Shown: positions 29,874-38,673 of the stretch, piece by piece
Position numbering within the stretch: position 1 is the stretch's first letter
How the letters are laid out: each line of letters begins with the position of its first letter
Assembly (NCBI RefSeq): GCF_900102905.1
Contig: NZ_FNFV01000001.1
Coordinates: 131,501 to 195,500 of the forward strand
Direction of reading: 5' to 3'
Source: Meinhardsimonia xiamenensis
GTDB lineage: Bacteria > Pseudomonadota > Alphaproteobacteria > Rhodobacterales > Rhodobacteraceae
Length of the DNA stretch: 64,000 bases
The notes under the pieces: generated by a model
What the model saw: the letters and a program-made list of their open reading frames with translations, nothing else
Database searches by the model: none
Told to the model about the DNA's origin: nothing
Position numbers and translations under genes: made by a program

Positions 29874-30326
29874 ATGGAACTGACCGACGAAATCCGTGTG
29901 CCCGCACCCCGCGACCGCGTCTATGCCGCGCTCAATGACCCGGAAATCCTCGCCCGCTGCATCCCCGGCTGCGAGGAACTCAAGGCCACCGGCCCCGGCG
30001 AGTATGAGGCGAAGGTCGTGCTCAAGATCGGCCCGGTGAAGGCGCGCTTCGGCGGCGTTGTGAAACTTGACGACACCAACGCGCCCGAGGCCTTCTCGCT
30101 CACCGGCGAAGGCAAGGGTGGTGCGGCAGGCTTCGCCAAGGGCGGGGCCGACGTGACGCTCACCGAAGATGGCGAGGAGACGGTCCTGCGCTACACCGCC
30201 AAGGTGGAGATCGGCGGCAAGATCGCCCAGCTCGGCAGCCGCCTCATCGCCGGCACCGCCAAGAAGCTCTCGGCCAAGTTCTTTTCCTGCTTCGCCGAGG
30301 AACTCAGCCAGCCCGCTGCCGGCTGA
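29874..30326 (+). CDS. coxG: CoxG, SRPBCC-fold CODH partner, short form
   Basis: A 150-residue START/SRPBCC-fold protein. The family pattern is PAPRDRVYAALNDPEILARCIPGCEEL and KVVLKIGPVKARFGG. CoxG anchors CODH to the membrane and, in mycobacteria, was reported to carry quinone to the enzyme. Here the protein stops right after the SRPBCC domain (KKLSAKFFSCFAEELSQPAAG) and lacks the proline-rich tail and C-terminal membrane helix found in longer CoxG. It is the last gene of the cluster, facing the ALDH gene 18 bp away. Confidence 0.88.
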   Translation: MELTDEIRVPAPRDRVYAALNDPEILARCIPGCEELKATGPGEYEAKVVLKIGPVKARFGGVVKLDDTNAPEAFSLTGEGKGGAAGFAKGGADVTLTEDGEETVLRYTAKVEIGGKIAQLGSRLIAGTAKKLSAKFFSCFAEELSQPAAG

Positions 30327-30344
30327 CCGCCGCGGCTGGCATCC

Positions 30345-32702
30345 TCAGCCCTCGCCGTAGGGCACCCAGACGGTCTTGACCTCGGTCGCCGCGCGCAGGA
30401 ATTCGCGGCCCTCTCCCTCGGGCCCCATCCAGTCGCGCGCGCGGCCGTGGTTGACCCATGTGCGCTTGAGGTTGCCCGCCGCCTCGCGCTCGATCACGCC
30501 CGAGATGTCGGAGGAGGAGAAGGACCACACCGCATCCACCCCCAGATGGCCGGCGAGATGCGGGGCAAGCTCGGCATGGCTGCCCATGAGGATGTTCACC
30601 ACCCCGCCGGGCAGGTCCGAGGTGTCGAGCACCTGGTAGAGATCGGCCGCCGAAAGCGGGTAGGCCTCGGAGGCGACCAGAACCACGCGGTTGCCCATGG
30701 CGATCGCCGGCGCCATCACCGAGACAAGCCCCAGAAGCGGCGCCTCGTCGGGGCAGAAGGCGCCGATCACCCCCACCGGCTCGTTCATGGCAAGCGCCAC
30801 GCCGCGCAGCGGCACGCCGCGCACGCCGCCGTCATGCTTGTCGGCCCAGGCCGCCCAGGTGAAGAGCCGCTCCACCGCGCGCGCAACCTCCGCCTCGGCC
30901 TTCGCACGGCTCGCGCCCGTCATCGCGGCGATGCGCGCGGCAAATTCCCCGGTCCGTTCCGCGAGGTTCTCGGCAATATAGTAGATGATCTGCGCGCGCA
31001 GATGCCCCGTGGCACGCGCCCAGCCTGCCGCCGCCGCCGCCGCCTCGACGGCGTTGCGCACATCCTTGCGGTTGGCGACCGGCACCATACTGAGAAGCCG
31101 CCCGCGCGGGCTCCAGACCTCGCGCGAATAGCCGCCGTCGGGCCGCAGCTGCCGGCCACCGATGTAGAGCTTGGGCGTGCGGTCGATCCCTTCCTCGGGC
31201 TTGGGGCTCTCGGGCGCCGGCACGGGCCGCAGCGGCGCAAGCGCGCGCGCCCGCCGTGCCGGCTTCAGATAGGCGTGCATCCCCTCCCAGCCGCCTTCGC
31301 GCCCGAAGCCCGACTCGCGCACGCCGCCGAAACCGGCCGCCGCATCGAAGAGGTTGGTGGCGTTGACCCACACCACCCCGGCCGCAAGCTTCGGCGCCAC
31401 ATCGAGCGCGAGGTTCACGTTCTCGCTCCAGATGGAGGCGGCGAGCCCGTAGCGGCTGTTGTTGGCAAGCTCGACCGCCTCGGCGGGCGTGCGGAAGGTG
31501 GTGGAGACGAGCACCGGGCCGAAGATCTCCTCCTGCATCAGCGGATCGGCCGGCTCGAGCCCGGTAATCAGCGTGGGGCGAAAGAAGCACCCGCCCTCGG
31601 GCAGGCTGATCTCGGGCTGGAACACCTCGCCCGCGCTGCCCGCCACCATCCGCTCGATTCGCTGAAGCTGCACCGGATCGACGATCGCCCCGATGTCGAT
31701 GCACTTGTCGAGCGGGTTGCCGAGCCTGAGCTCGCCCATGCGCCGGCGCAGCTTGTCGTGGAAGCGCTCGGCCACGCCTTCCTGCACGATGAGGCGCGAA
31801 CCCGCGCAACACACCTGCCCCTGGTTGAACCAGATCGCGTCCACCAGCCCCTCGACGGCGCTGTCGAGATCGGCATCATCGAAGACGATGTAGGGGCTCT
31901 TGCCGCCCAGCTCGAGCGTCAGCGCCTTGCCCGAGCCCGCGGTGGCCTGGCGAATCTTGCGCCCCACCTCGGTGGAGCCGGTGAAGGCGATCTTGTCGAT
32001 GTCGGGGTGGGCGACGATCATCTCGCCCACCGCGCCGTCACCGGTGACGATGTTGAGCACGCCCATGGGAAGCCCCACCTCCGCGGCGAGCTCGGCAAAG
32101 AGAAGCGCGCTCAGCGAGGTGTATTCGGCCGGCTTCAGCACCACCGTGCAGCCGGCCGCGAGCGCCGGCGCCACCTTCCATGCCAGCATCAGGAGCGGAA
32201 AGTTCCACGGAATGATCTGCCCGCACACCCCCACCGGCTCGAGCCCGCCAAACTCGGCCTCGGCGAGCTGCGCCATGCCGGCGTGATAGTAGAAATGCCG
32301 CGCCACCAGCGGCACGTCGATGTCACGGCTCTCGCGGATCGGCTTGCCGTTGTCGAGCGTCTCGAGCACCGCGAAGAGCCGCGCGTTCTTCTGCACCATC
32401 CGCGCGAGCGCGTAGAGATGCCGCGCCCGCTCATGCCCCGAAGCACGCGCCCATCTGCCCTGTGCCGCGCGCGCCGCCGCCACCGCCGCCTCGACATCGG
32501 CCTCGCTCGCCTGGGTCAGCTCGGCCAGAACCTCGCCGGTCGCGGGATTGCGGGAGGCAAACGCCGCGCCGGGCTCGGTGAAGCGCCCGGCAATGAAATG
32601 CCCGAACCGCCCGCCATGGCGCGCGAGCCACGCCCGCGCCGGCCCGTCATCCTCCGCTGCGGGGCCGTATTCCATGCTCTCGAAGATCTCGCGCAGGTTC
32701 AT
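30345..32702 (-). CDS. two-domain aldehyde dehydrogenase, ALDH16 type
   Basis: A 785-residue tandem of two aldehyde dehydrogenase folds. The first (about 30-480) is complete: LELGGKSPYIVFDDADLD with the catalytic Glu and NQGQVCCAGSRL with the nucleophile Cys. The second (about 500-785) keeps the fold but has no catalytic cysteine or glutamate motif. This is the ALDH16 layout; the ALDH16 from the related genus Loktanella is active and uses the second domain structurally. The protein starts MNLREIFESMEYGP, the usual N-terminus. It follows deoC on the same strand, so the likely job is oxidising the acetaldehyde that DeoC releases. Confidence 0.9.
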   Translation of the reverse strand: MNLREIFESMEYGPAAEDDGPARAWLARHGGRFGHFIAGRFTEPGAAFASRNPATGEVLAELTQASEADVEAAVAAARAAQGRWARASGHERARHLYALARMVQKNARLFAVLETLDNGKPIRESRDIDVPLVARHFYYHAGMAQLAEAEFGGLEPVGVCGQIIPWNFPLLMLAWKVAPALAAGCTVVLKPAEYTSLSALLFAELAAEVGLPMGVLNIVTGDGAVGEMIVAHPDIDKIAFTGSTEVGRKIRQATAGSGKALTLELGGKSPYIVFDDADLDSAVEGLVDAIWFNQGQVCCAGSRLIVQEGVAERFHDKLRRRMGELRLGNPLDKCIDIGAIVDPVQLQRIERMVAGSAGEVFQPEISLPEGGCFFRPTLITGLEPADPLMQEEIFGPVLVSTTFRTPAEAVELANNSRYGLAASIWSENVNLALDVAPKLAAGVVWVNATNLFDAAAGFGGVRESGFGREGGWEGMHAYLKPARRARALAPLRPVPAPESPKPEEGIDRTPKLYIGGRQLRPDGGYSREVWSPRGRLLSMVPVANRKDVRNAVEAAAAAAGWARATGHLRAQIIYYIAENLAERTGEFAARIAAMTGASRAKAEAEVARAVERLFTWAAWADKHDGGVRGVPLRGVALAMNEPVGVIGAFCPDEAPLLGLVSVMAPAIAMGNRVVLVASEAYPLSAADLYQVLDTSDLPGGVVNILMGSHAELAPHLAGHLGVDAVWSFSSSDISGVIEREAAGNLKRTWVNHGRARDWMGPEGEGREFLRAATEVKTVWVPYGEG

Positions 32703-32781
32703 TGCCGGGCCCATCCCTGTTTCATCATCCTGGTGCAAATACCCATTGCACGACGCCTCCCCCCGCGCCGCCGCCTGCCGC

Positions 32782-33816
32782 TCATCCCATCGGATGCCGC
32801 CAGGCGGCCGAATAGCGCCCGGTCACGTGATGCTCGAGCTGCCGCTCGATGTCGCCGAGCAGCGAGGAGGCCCCGAAGCGGAAAAGGTCAGGCTCCATCC
32901 ACCGCCGCCCGAGCTCCTCGCGCAGGAGCGCCAGATAGTTCAGCGCATCCTTCGCCTTCGAGATGCCCCCCGCGGGCTTGTAACCCACCCGGTAGCCGGT
33001 GCGCTCGAAATAATCGCGTATCGCCCGCAGCATCACGAGACTCACCGGCAACGTGGCGTTGACGGCCTCCTTGCCGGTGGAGGTCTTGATGAAGTCGGCC
33101 CCCGCCATCATCGCCACCAGCGAGGCCCGCGCCACATTGCGCAAGGAGCCAAGCTCGCCCGTGGCCAGGATCGCCTTCATGTGCGCCTCGCCACAGGCGG
33201 CGCGGAATTCCCTGAGTTCATCGTAAAGCGCCCGCCAGTTGCCGGTGAGCACATGCCGCCGCGAGATCACGATGTCGATCTCGCGCGCCCCGGCCGCCAC
33301 GCTCTCGCCGATCTCGGCAACCCGCAGCCGGAAGGGGCTGAGCCCGGCCGGAAACCCGGTGGAGACGGCGGCGACGGGTATCCCCGAGCCCGCCAGCGCC
33401 TCAACGGCCACCGGCACCATCTCGTGGTAGACGCAGACGGCGCCCACCGTGACCGGCCCCATGCCCAGCGCCTCGAGCAGATCGTCGCGCACTGGCCTGC
33501 GGGCCTTCGCGCACAGGCGGCGAACGCGGCCCGGCGTGTCATCGCCCGAGAGCGTCGTCAGGTCGATCAGCGTCACCGCCTTGAGAAGCCAGGCCGCCTG
33601 ATGCGCCTTCTTCACCGTCCGCCGCGCCGGAAGCGTCGCCGCCCGCCGCTCGATGGCCGAGGTGTTGGCCTGCGCCGACATCACCCAGTCAAGGTCGAGA
33701 TCGGTGCCGGGGTTGCGCGCGTCATGCAGCTGCGGAAGGCGCGCGCCTGCTCCGTCCCCTGCCCCGCCATCCGTCGCGGCGCCCGTCGCCTGCCGACCCG
33801 GAAGTTCGGTTGCCAC
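32782..33816 (-). CDS. deoC: deoxyribose-phosphate aldolase
   Basis: A 344-residue DeoC that splits 2-deoxyribose-5-phosphate into acetaldehyde and glyceraldehyde-3-phosphate. I chose the GTG at 33816 because AGGAGG lies 8 bases upstream; an ATG-less extension to 33906 is open but poor. The catalytic lysine is in GADFIKTSTGKEAVNATL, and the second active-site lysine is in RVGYKPAGGISKAKDALN. The extended N-terminus (about 90 residues before LIDLTTLSGDD) is typical of the long alphaproteobacterial form. The ALDH16-type gene follows 79 bp downstream in the same direction. Confidence 0.93.
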   Translation of the reverse strand: MATELPGRQATGAATDGGAGDGAGARLPQLHDARNPGTDLDLDWVMSAQANTSAIERRAATLPARRTVKKAHQAAWLLKAVTLIDLTTLSGDDTPGRVRRLCAKARRPVRDDLLEALGMGPVTVGAVCVYHEMVPVAVEALAGSGIPVAAVSTGFPAGLSPFRLRVAEIGESVAAGAREIDIVISRRHVLTGNWRALYDELREFRAACGEAHMKAILATGELGSLRNVARASLVAMMAGADFIKTSTGKEAVNATLPVSLVMLRAIRDYFERTGYRVGYKPAGGISKAKDALNYLALLREELGRRWMEPDLFRFGASSLLGDIERQLEHHVTGRYSAAWRHPMG

Positions 33817-34053
33817 GCTCTGCCCTCCTGCTTGCGCGAGAGCTTCAGGGTGACACGGGCCGCAACCCCCCGCAAGATGGAGCGGACAAGACGGAGCGAT
33901 CAACACGGGGCCGGCCAGACGGAGCAGGACGCGCCCGCGGCCCGATTGCCCGCGGCCAGGGCCTGTTCGAAGCGGCGCAGCTGCCGCCGACGCCGCGGCG
34001 CCCGTCAGCCTGCGGTTGCCCCGTCAACGCCGCGTGGCGCGGCCTTGGGCGGG

Positions 34054-34731
34054 TCAACGCCCGGTGCAGCCCATCACCGCGAGCGGGGTGCGCGCCAGAA
34101 TCGCCAGATCGGTGCGCAACCCGGCGCGCGCCGTGTAGCCGAGGTCAAGAAGCACGCGCTCCTCGTAGCTGGTGTCGTTGCGGCCGCTCACCTGCCACAG
34201 CCCGGTGATGCCGGGCCTGCACTCCAGATAGGCCCAGGCATAGCCGCCATAGGCGGCCAGTTCGGCGCGGGTGACGGGACGCGGGCCGACAAGGCTCATC
34301 TCGCCGCGCAGCACGTTCCACAGCTGCGGCAGCTCATCGAGGCTGGTCCTGCGGAGCAGCCGGCCGAGCGGCGTGATCCGCGGGTCGCGGGCGAGCTTGA
34401 AGCCGGCCTGCCACTCCGCCCGAAGCGCGGGATCGCGCGCCAGCATAGCCTCCAGCCGCGTGTCGGCATCGGGAACCATGCTGCGCAGCTTCCAGCAGCG
34501 AAAGGCGTGCCCGTCCCGCCCCACGCGCCAGTGACCGAAGAAGCCCGGCCCGCCATCTAGCCGGACCAGCAGCCACAACACGCCCACCAGCGGCAGCGCA
34601 AACGGCGCCAGCACCAGCACGCCCGCGATGTCAAGCCAGCGCTTGGCACCGTCCTGATAATTGCGGAGCGCCGCCCTGTCCGCCACGCGGGAGCGGCGTC
34701 GATGATGCCAATGATGTGATTTCGCGCCCAT
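34054..34731 (-). CDS. undecaprenyl-phosphate sugar transferase
   Basis: A 225-residue bacterial sugar transferase of the PglC/WcaJ catalytic-core type, which attaches the first sugar phosphate to undecaprenyl phosphate in exopolysaccharide synthesis. A single membrane helix (WLDIAGVLVLAPFALPLVGVL) precedes the core motifs FRCWKLRSMVPDAD, LDELPQLWNVLRGEMSLVGPRP and RPGITGLWQVSGRND. The N-terminus is His/Arg-rich (SHHWHHRRR). The start at 34731 is my choice; a GTG at 34770 is possible. It is divergent, over 92 bp, from a Wzz-like gene. No glycosyltransferase cluster is nearby. Confidence 0.9.
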   Translation of the reverse strand: MGAKSHHWHHRRRSRVADRAALRNYQDGAKRWLDIAGVLVLAPFALPLVGVLWLLVRLDGGPGFFGHWRVGRDGHAFRCWKLRSMVPDADTRLEAMLARDPALRAEWQAGFKLARDPRITPLGRLLRRTSLDELPQLWNVLRGEMSLVGPRPVTRAELAAYGGYAWAYLECRPGITGLWQVSGRNDTSYEERVLLDLGYTARAGLRTDLAILARTPLAVMGCTGR

Positions 34732-34823
34732 GGCCGCAGAAAACCCCGCCACGGTTAAGAAAGGCTCCACCCCGGCGGGCTAGCCTGAGGAAAAGTCGCT
34801 CGCATTTGACGGATGACCCGACC

Positions 34824-36752
34824 ATGAACGCACCCCTTGCCGGCCCGGGCGCGGCGGTATTCGAGCTGCTCCGCAACGCGGAAAGATCGGCCGCCGCCCC
34901 GCCTGGCGATCTCATCGACTTCGCCCGCATGTTCCGCACGCTCCGGCGCGGCTGGGCCATGCTTGCCGCGCTGACGCTTCTGGCCGCGGCGGCGGCCGGG
35001 CTCTGGGCGGCGTTCCTCGCCACGCCCCAGTACAGGTCCACCGCCACGCTGATCATGGCGCCCGAACTGGTCGGGCCCACCACCGGCCTCACCGGCGTTG
35101 TGCCCGGCCTCATGGGCGATTCCGTCGCCGTCAATACCGAGGTCGAGATCCTCCAGTCACGGGCGCTCATGCGCCAGCTCGTCGAGGAAATGCGGCTGAC
35201 GTCGGACCCCGAGTTCAACCCCGCGCTGTGGCCGCCTTCCGTTCCCGCGCGCCTGCTCGATGCGGTGAGCGCGCGCCTTGGCCTCGCGCCCCTCACCGCC
35301 CCGCCTGGCCCGGAGGAGGCGTTCCCGCGCACCGTTGACGTGGTCAGCGACCGGATCGCGGTGCGAAGCGTCCCGGACAGCCGCATATTCGAGGTGACCG
35401 CCGAGAGTGCCGACCCGGTGAAGGCCGCGCGGCTGGCAAACACCCTAGCCCGTCTCTATCTCGCCCGCCAGGTCGCCCAGAAGCGTCAGGAGGCCGTCGA
35501 GGCGACCGCCTGGCTTTCGGAGCGGGTGGCGGAGTTGCGGCGCGAGCTGGAGGCCGCCGACAGGCGCGCGCGCCGCTTCGCCGCGGAAATGGATCTGGTG
35601 ACACCCGAGGCGCTGCAGGGGCTGGCACTCCAGCTTGAGGAGATTCGCCAGCGCATCGGCGCGCGCCAGGCCGAACTTCTGCGCAACGGCACCGCGCCGG
35701 GCCGGGTGCGGGCGCTGCTGCAGCCGATGCGCGAGATGGAAGAAGAGCTTGCCCGCCGGATCGCGCGCCATTCCGAGGGGCTCGTGCAGCTTGGCCAGCT
35801 GCAGCTCGACGCCGAGGCAAGCCGGGTGATCTACGAGCATTTTCTGGGGCGGCTGAAGGAGGCGGAGGTGCAGCGCGGCGTGCAGACGCCCGAAAGCCGA
35901 ATCCTGTCGCTGGCCGAGGTGCCGGTGCTGCCGGCCTGGCCCCAGCCGGTGGTCATGGCGGCACTGGCCGGGTTTCTCGGCTGCATCGCGGCGATCGCCC
36001 TGCTGCTCTGGCGCGAGGCCGGGCGGAAAGGCTGCGTCAGCCCCGAGGAACTCGAGGACGCTTCCGGTTGCCGCGCCGTCGGCTCGCTTCCGCGCCTCGC
36101 CGGCAAGGACGCGGCCGAGGCCGGCACCTCGCTTGGGCGCCGGCCCGCAAGCCAGGCCGCCGAGGCGGTGCGCAACCTGCGCAGTCGCCTGTTCGTGGAG
36201 GCGGCCAACCCGCCTCAGGTGCTGCTCGTCACCTCCGCGCTGAACGAGGACGGCAAGGCCCCGGTCGCCGGGGCGCTGGCGCGCAGCCTCGTCGATCTCA
36301 AGCGGCGCGTTCTGGTGATCGACGCCGACATCAAGCGGCGAGGGCGGCGCCTTCTTGCCCGCAAGCCCGCTCCCGGGCTTGTCGCCGTTCTCGAGGGCAA
36401 ATGCCCGCTCCGGCGGGCGGTGGTTTCGGCTGGCACGGGGGGCTTTGACCTTCTGAGAAGCGAGGCGGCGCGGGCCAATGCGGCCGATCTGCTCTCGTCG
36501 CCCCAGCTTGACACGCTGCTGCGCGCGGCACGGCGGGATTACGACTGCGTAATCGTCCTCGGCGCTCCGGTCCTCGCCGGGCCCGACGCGCGCCTGCTGC
36601 TGCGCCTTGTCGATGCGACACTGCTCGTCGTGGCGTGGAACCGCACCCCGCGCGCGCACATCGCAACCGCGGTCAGAGCGTTGCGCGGCACGGGCCATGC
36701 CCCCGTTCTTGCCGTGCTGTCGGGTGTCTCGCGACGCCTCGCGTCGGGATGA
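34824..36752 (+). CDS. Wzz/GumC-type polysaccharide co-polymerase with degenerate kinase domain
   Basis: A 642-residue inner-membrane protein. A Wzz domain follows the first membrane helix (MLAALTLLAAAAAGLWAAFL, about 50-70). A long coiled coil spans about 215-360, and a second helix (about 375-395) leads into a cytoplasmic BY-kinase-like domain. In that domain the Walker A position reads TSALNEDGKAPVAGAL, with Ala in place of the Thr/Ser after K478; the Walker A' VLVIDADIKRR is kept. There is no tyrosine cluster at the C-terminus. It probably controls chain length of an exopolysaccharide without autokinase activity. The divergent sugar transferase supports this. Confidence 0.82.
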   Translation: MNAPLAGPGAAVFELLRNAERSAAAPPGDLIDFARMFRTLRRGWAMLAALTLLAAAAAGLWAAFLATPQYRSTATLIMAPELVGPTTGLTGVVPGLMGDSVAVNTEVEILQSRALMRQLVEEMRLTSDPEFNPALWPPSVPARLLDAVSARLGLAPLTAPPGPEEAFPRTVDVVSDRIAVRSVPDSRIFEVTAESADPVKAARLANTLARLYLARQVAQKRQEAVEATAWLSERVAELRRELEAADRRARRFAAEMDLVTPEALQGLALQLEEIRQRIGARQAELLRNGTAPGRVRALLQPMREMEEELARRIARHSEGLVQLGQLQLDAEASRVIYEHFLGRLKEAEVQRGVQTPESRILSLAEVPVLPAWPQPVVMAALAGFLGCIAAIALLLWREAGRKGCVSPEELEDASGCRAVGSLPRLAGKDAAEAGTSLGRRPASQAAEAVRNLRSRLFVEAANPPQVLLVTSALNEDGKAPVAGALARSLVDLKRRVLVIDADIKRRGRRLLARKPAPGLVAVLEGKCPLRRAVVSAGTGGFDLLRSEAARANAADLLSSPQLDTLLRAARRDYDCVIVLGAPVLAGPDARLLLRLVDATLLVVAWNRTPRAHIATAVRALRGTGHAPVLAVLSGVSRRLASG

Positions 36753-36836
36753 TGAGCCTGCGGCCACGCGCGGCTCCGGCAACCCGGCGCATCGTGCCGC
36801 AGCCCCGGACCCGCGCAGGCGGGCGGCTTGCACCGA

Positions 36837-36863
36837 CGGCGCCCGGCGATCTGCCGGGCGCCG
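36837..36863. terminator. GC hairpin between convergent genes
   Basis: CGGCGCCCGGC and its exact reverse complement form an 11-bp stem around GATCT, in the 213-bp gap between the convergent Wzz-like and RTX genes. There is no T run on either side. It is a possible bidirectional terminator. I see nothing else in this gap. Confidence 0.4.
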
Positions 36864-36965
36864 GCACCCGGTCGCGGGCCTGGCGGCAGATCGGCATGCT
36901 GGCACCGACGATTGTCGCGCTGCGGGGGTGCACGCCGGGGGCGGCGCTTGCGATGACGCGGCGCC

Positions 36966-38459
36966 TCAGAAGATGAAGTGATCGGCGGAAATGTCCCCGG
37001 TCAGCAACTGGCCGCTCTCGGCGATGAGGCGGAGGCGCTCGCTCCCGTAGGTGACCAGAACCCCGTAATCCTTTTGCGTCAAGGCAAGCTGATCGAAGGT
37101 GTGGAGACCGTCGAAATCGCTCAGATCGAGCCGGTCCTCGGCCGGGTCGAAGTCGGTGACCGTATCCATCCTGGCGTCGGTGTAGAACACGAACAGATCG
37201 GCGCCGGCGCCGCCGGACAGGCTGTCAACCCCGGTGCCGTCGATGAGAATGTCGCGGCCGCCACCGCCGCTCAGCACATCGTCGCCGGCATTGCCGAAGA
37301 GAAGATCGTCCGCGCCGGTTCCTGCCAGCGTATTCGCCGCGTCGCCGCCGGTGCGCATGACCCCGAGGGTAGAAAGGTCGATGGCGAATTGCGTCACCCC
37401 CGGCTCCGAGGCGCTGGTCACGAACAGCTGGACTTCGCTGCCGAAGACATGCGCCTCGATCGCGGCGACGTTGTCGAGCGTCGTGAAGGTTTCGTCGGCG
37501 ATCACATCGTGCAGCACGAGGCGTCCGCCCGGTGCGATCTCGAACAGCGTCAGCCCGTCGTCCGCGCCGCCGGCCACGAGAAAACTGCGCCCGCCCGCCT
37601 CGAAGGCCGCGAGCGCGCTCACCCCCCCGAACCGGGTGTGCAGGCTGTCGATCTCGTGGTCCTTCACGAACAGTCCGCCCCACCGGTTCATCTTCATCAC
37701 CGTGAGGCTGTCCGACCCTGCCGCCGCGAGGACGACATAGGCCTGCCCGGCCACCACCACCGCCTCCACCGCCGTCGGTGCCGAAACCCACAGCCCCGAC
37801 GTGTCATCAAGGGTGCCGCGCAGCTTGACGTTGCCCCACCGCCCCATCCACCAGGCGCTGATGCCGTTTTCCGCTGCCGAAACGGTAAAGAAGTAGCTGC
37901 GCCCATCAATCTCGGCGGTCGCCATGTCGGTCACGTCGCCGAGCGCGGCGCTGGCAGTGTCTTCAAGGCCGCGCCGGTGTTCCACCGTAAGATCGCTGCG
38001 GATGCGGTAAAGCTCCACGCCCGGCCGCCCCCACTGCCCGGCCACCATGAAGGTGCTGCCCTGCACCTCCATCACGGCAACCGTCTCGAGATTGCCGAGC
38101 ACGGCGCTGTCGCCGCCGAGGATCTTCACGCTGCCGAGCTCGCCGTTCCCGTCGGGCAGATGAAAGGCGAGCCGGTCATCATGCCGGCCGGCCGGAATCA
38201 GCGCCGGCTGGCCGGCGATCACGGCAAGCGCCAGATCGGAAAGACCGTATGTGCCGCGGTTCGCCGAAGCGCCGATCTGGTCGAAGTAGCCCGCCACCGC
38301 GCCCGGCGCGAGCGCGAAGGCGGATAGCCCGCCGTCGGCTTCCGAACCGGTGTAGAGAAACGTGCCCGACGCCCCGGCCCACACAGCCATGTCGGTGATG
38401 CCGGCCATGTGCGGCACCCCGCTGCCCAGCGTGGCAACGTGCTCGACCCTGTAGAACAT
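36966..38459 (-). CDS. beta-propeller-like protein with RTX calcium-binding C-terminus
   Basis: A 497-residue secreted-type protein. It has no Sec signal peptide. Residues 1-340 carry repeated units with the pattern DMAVWAGASGTFLYTGSEADG and FMVAGQWGRPGVELYRI, which look like blades of a propeller. Near residues 375-430 are RTX nonapeptides (DDLLFGNAGDDVLSGGGGRD and VDSLSGGAGADLFVF), which bind calcium. The protein ends in a short C-terminal module (ITGDISADHFIF-like end), as in substrates of type I secretion systems. The exporter is not encoded nearby. The start at 38459 has a GGGGGGTCGGGG region. Function unknown; it may be an adhesin or surface protein. Confidence 0.8.
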   Translation of the reverse strand: MFYRVEHVATLGSGVPHMAGITDMAVWAGASGTFLYTGSEADGGLSAFALAPGAVAGYFDQIGASANRGTYGLSDLALAVIAGQPALIPAGRHDDRLAFHLPDGNGELGSVKILGGDSAVLGNLETVAVMEVQGSTFMVAGQWGRPGVELYRIRSDLTVEHRRGLEDTASAALGDVTDMATAEIDGRSYFFTVSAAENGISAWWMGRWGNVKLRGTLDDTSGLWVSAPTAVEAVVVAGQAYVVLAAAGSDSLTVMKMNRWGGLFVKDHEIDSLHTRFGGVSALAAFEAGGRSFLVAGGADDGLTLFEIAPGGRLVLHDVIADETFTTLDNVAAIEAHVFGSEVQLFVTSASEPGVTQFAIDLSTLGVMRTGGDAANTLAGTGADDLLFGNAGDDVLSGGGGRDILIDGTGVDSLSGGAGADLFVFYTDARMDTVTDFDPAEDRLDLSDFDGLHTFDQLALTQKDYGVLVTYGSERLRLIAESGQLLTGDISADHFIF

Positions 38460-38673
38460 GCCCCGACCCCCCGGCCGCGGCCCCCACCTCACCCGCGCTT
38501 CAGCCTGACCGACAAGGATTGACCGGCGGTTGGCGGATTCCGGCGCCAACGCGAAATTTCCGTGGCAGCGCCGCGGCAGATGGCGCCGCTCGGCGCACCC
38601 TGGCGGAGCGCATTGACGCCGCCGTGCCGACAGGGCGTAAATGGCGGCGTCGGTGGCGGAAACGGGGACGGGC

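Noticed and set aside
30447-33062. An 871-codon open frame on the plus strand over the ALDH16 gene
   Set aside because: Antisense shadow; its sequence is low-complexity Arg/His/Gly/Ala.
33817-34053. The 237-bp gap upstream of deoC
   Set aside because: No convincing promoter, repeat, RNA or small gene could be supported there.
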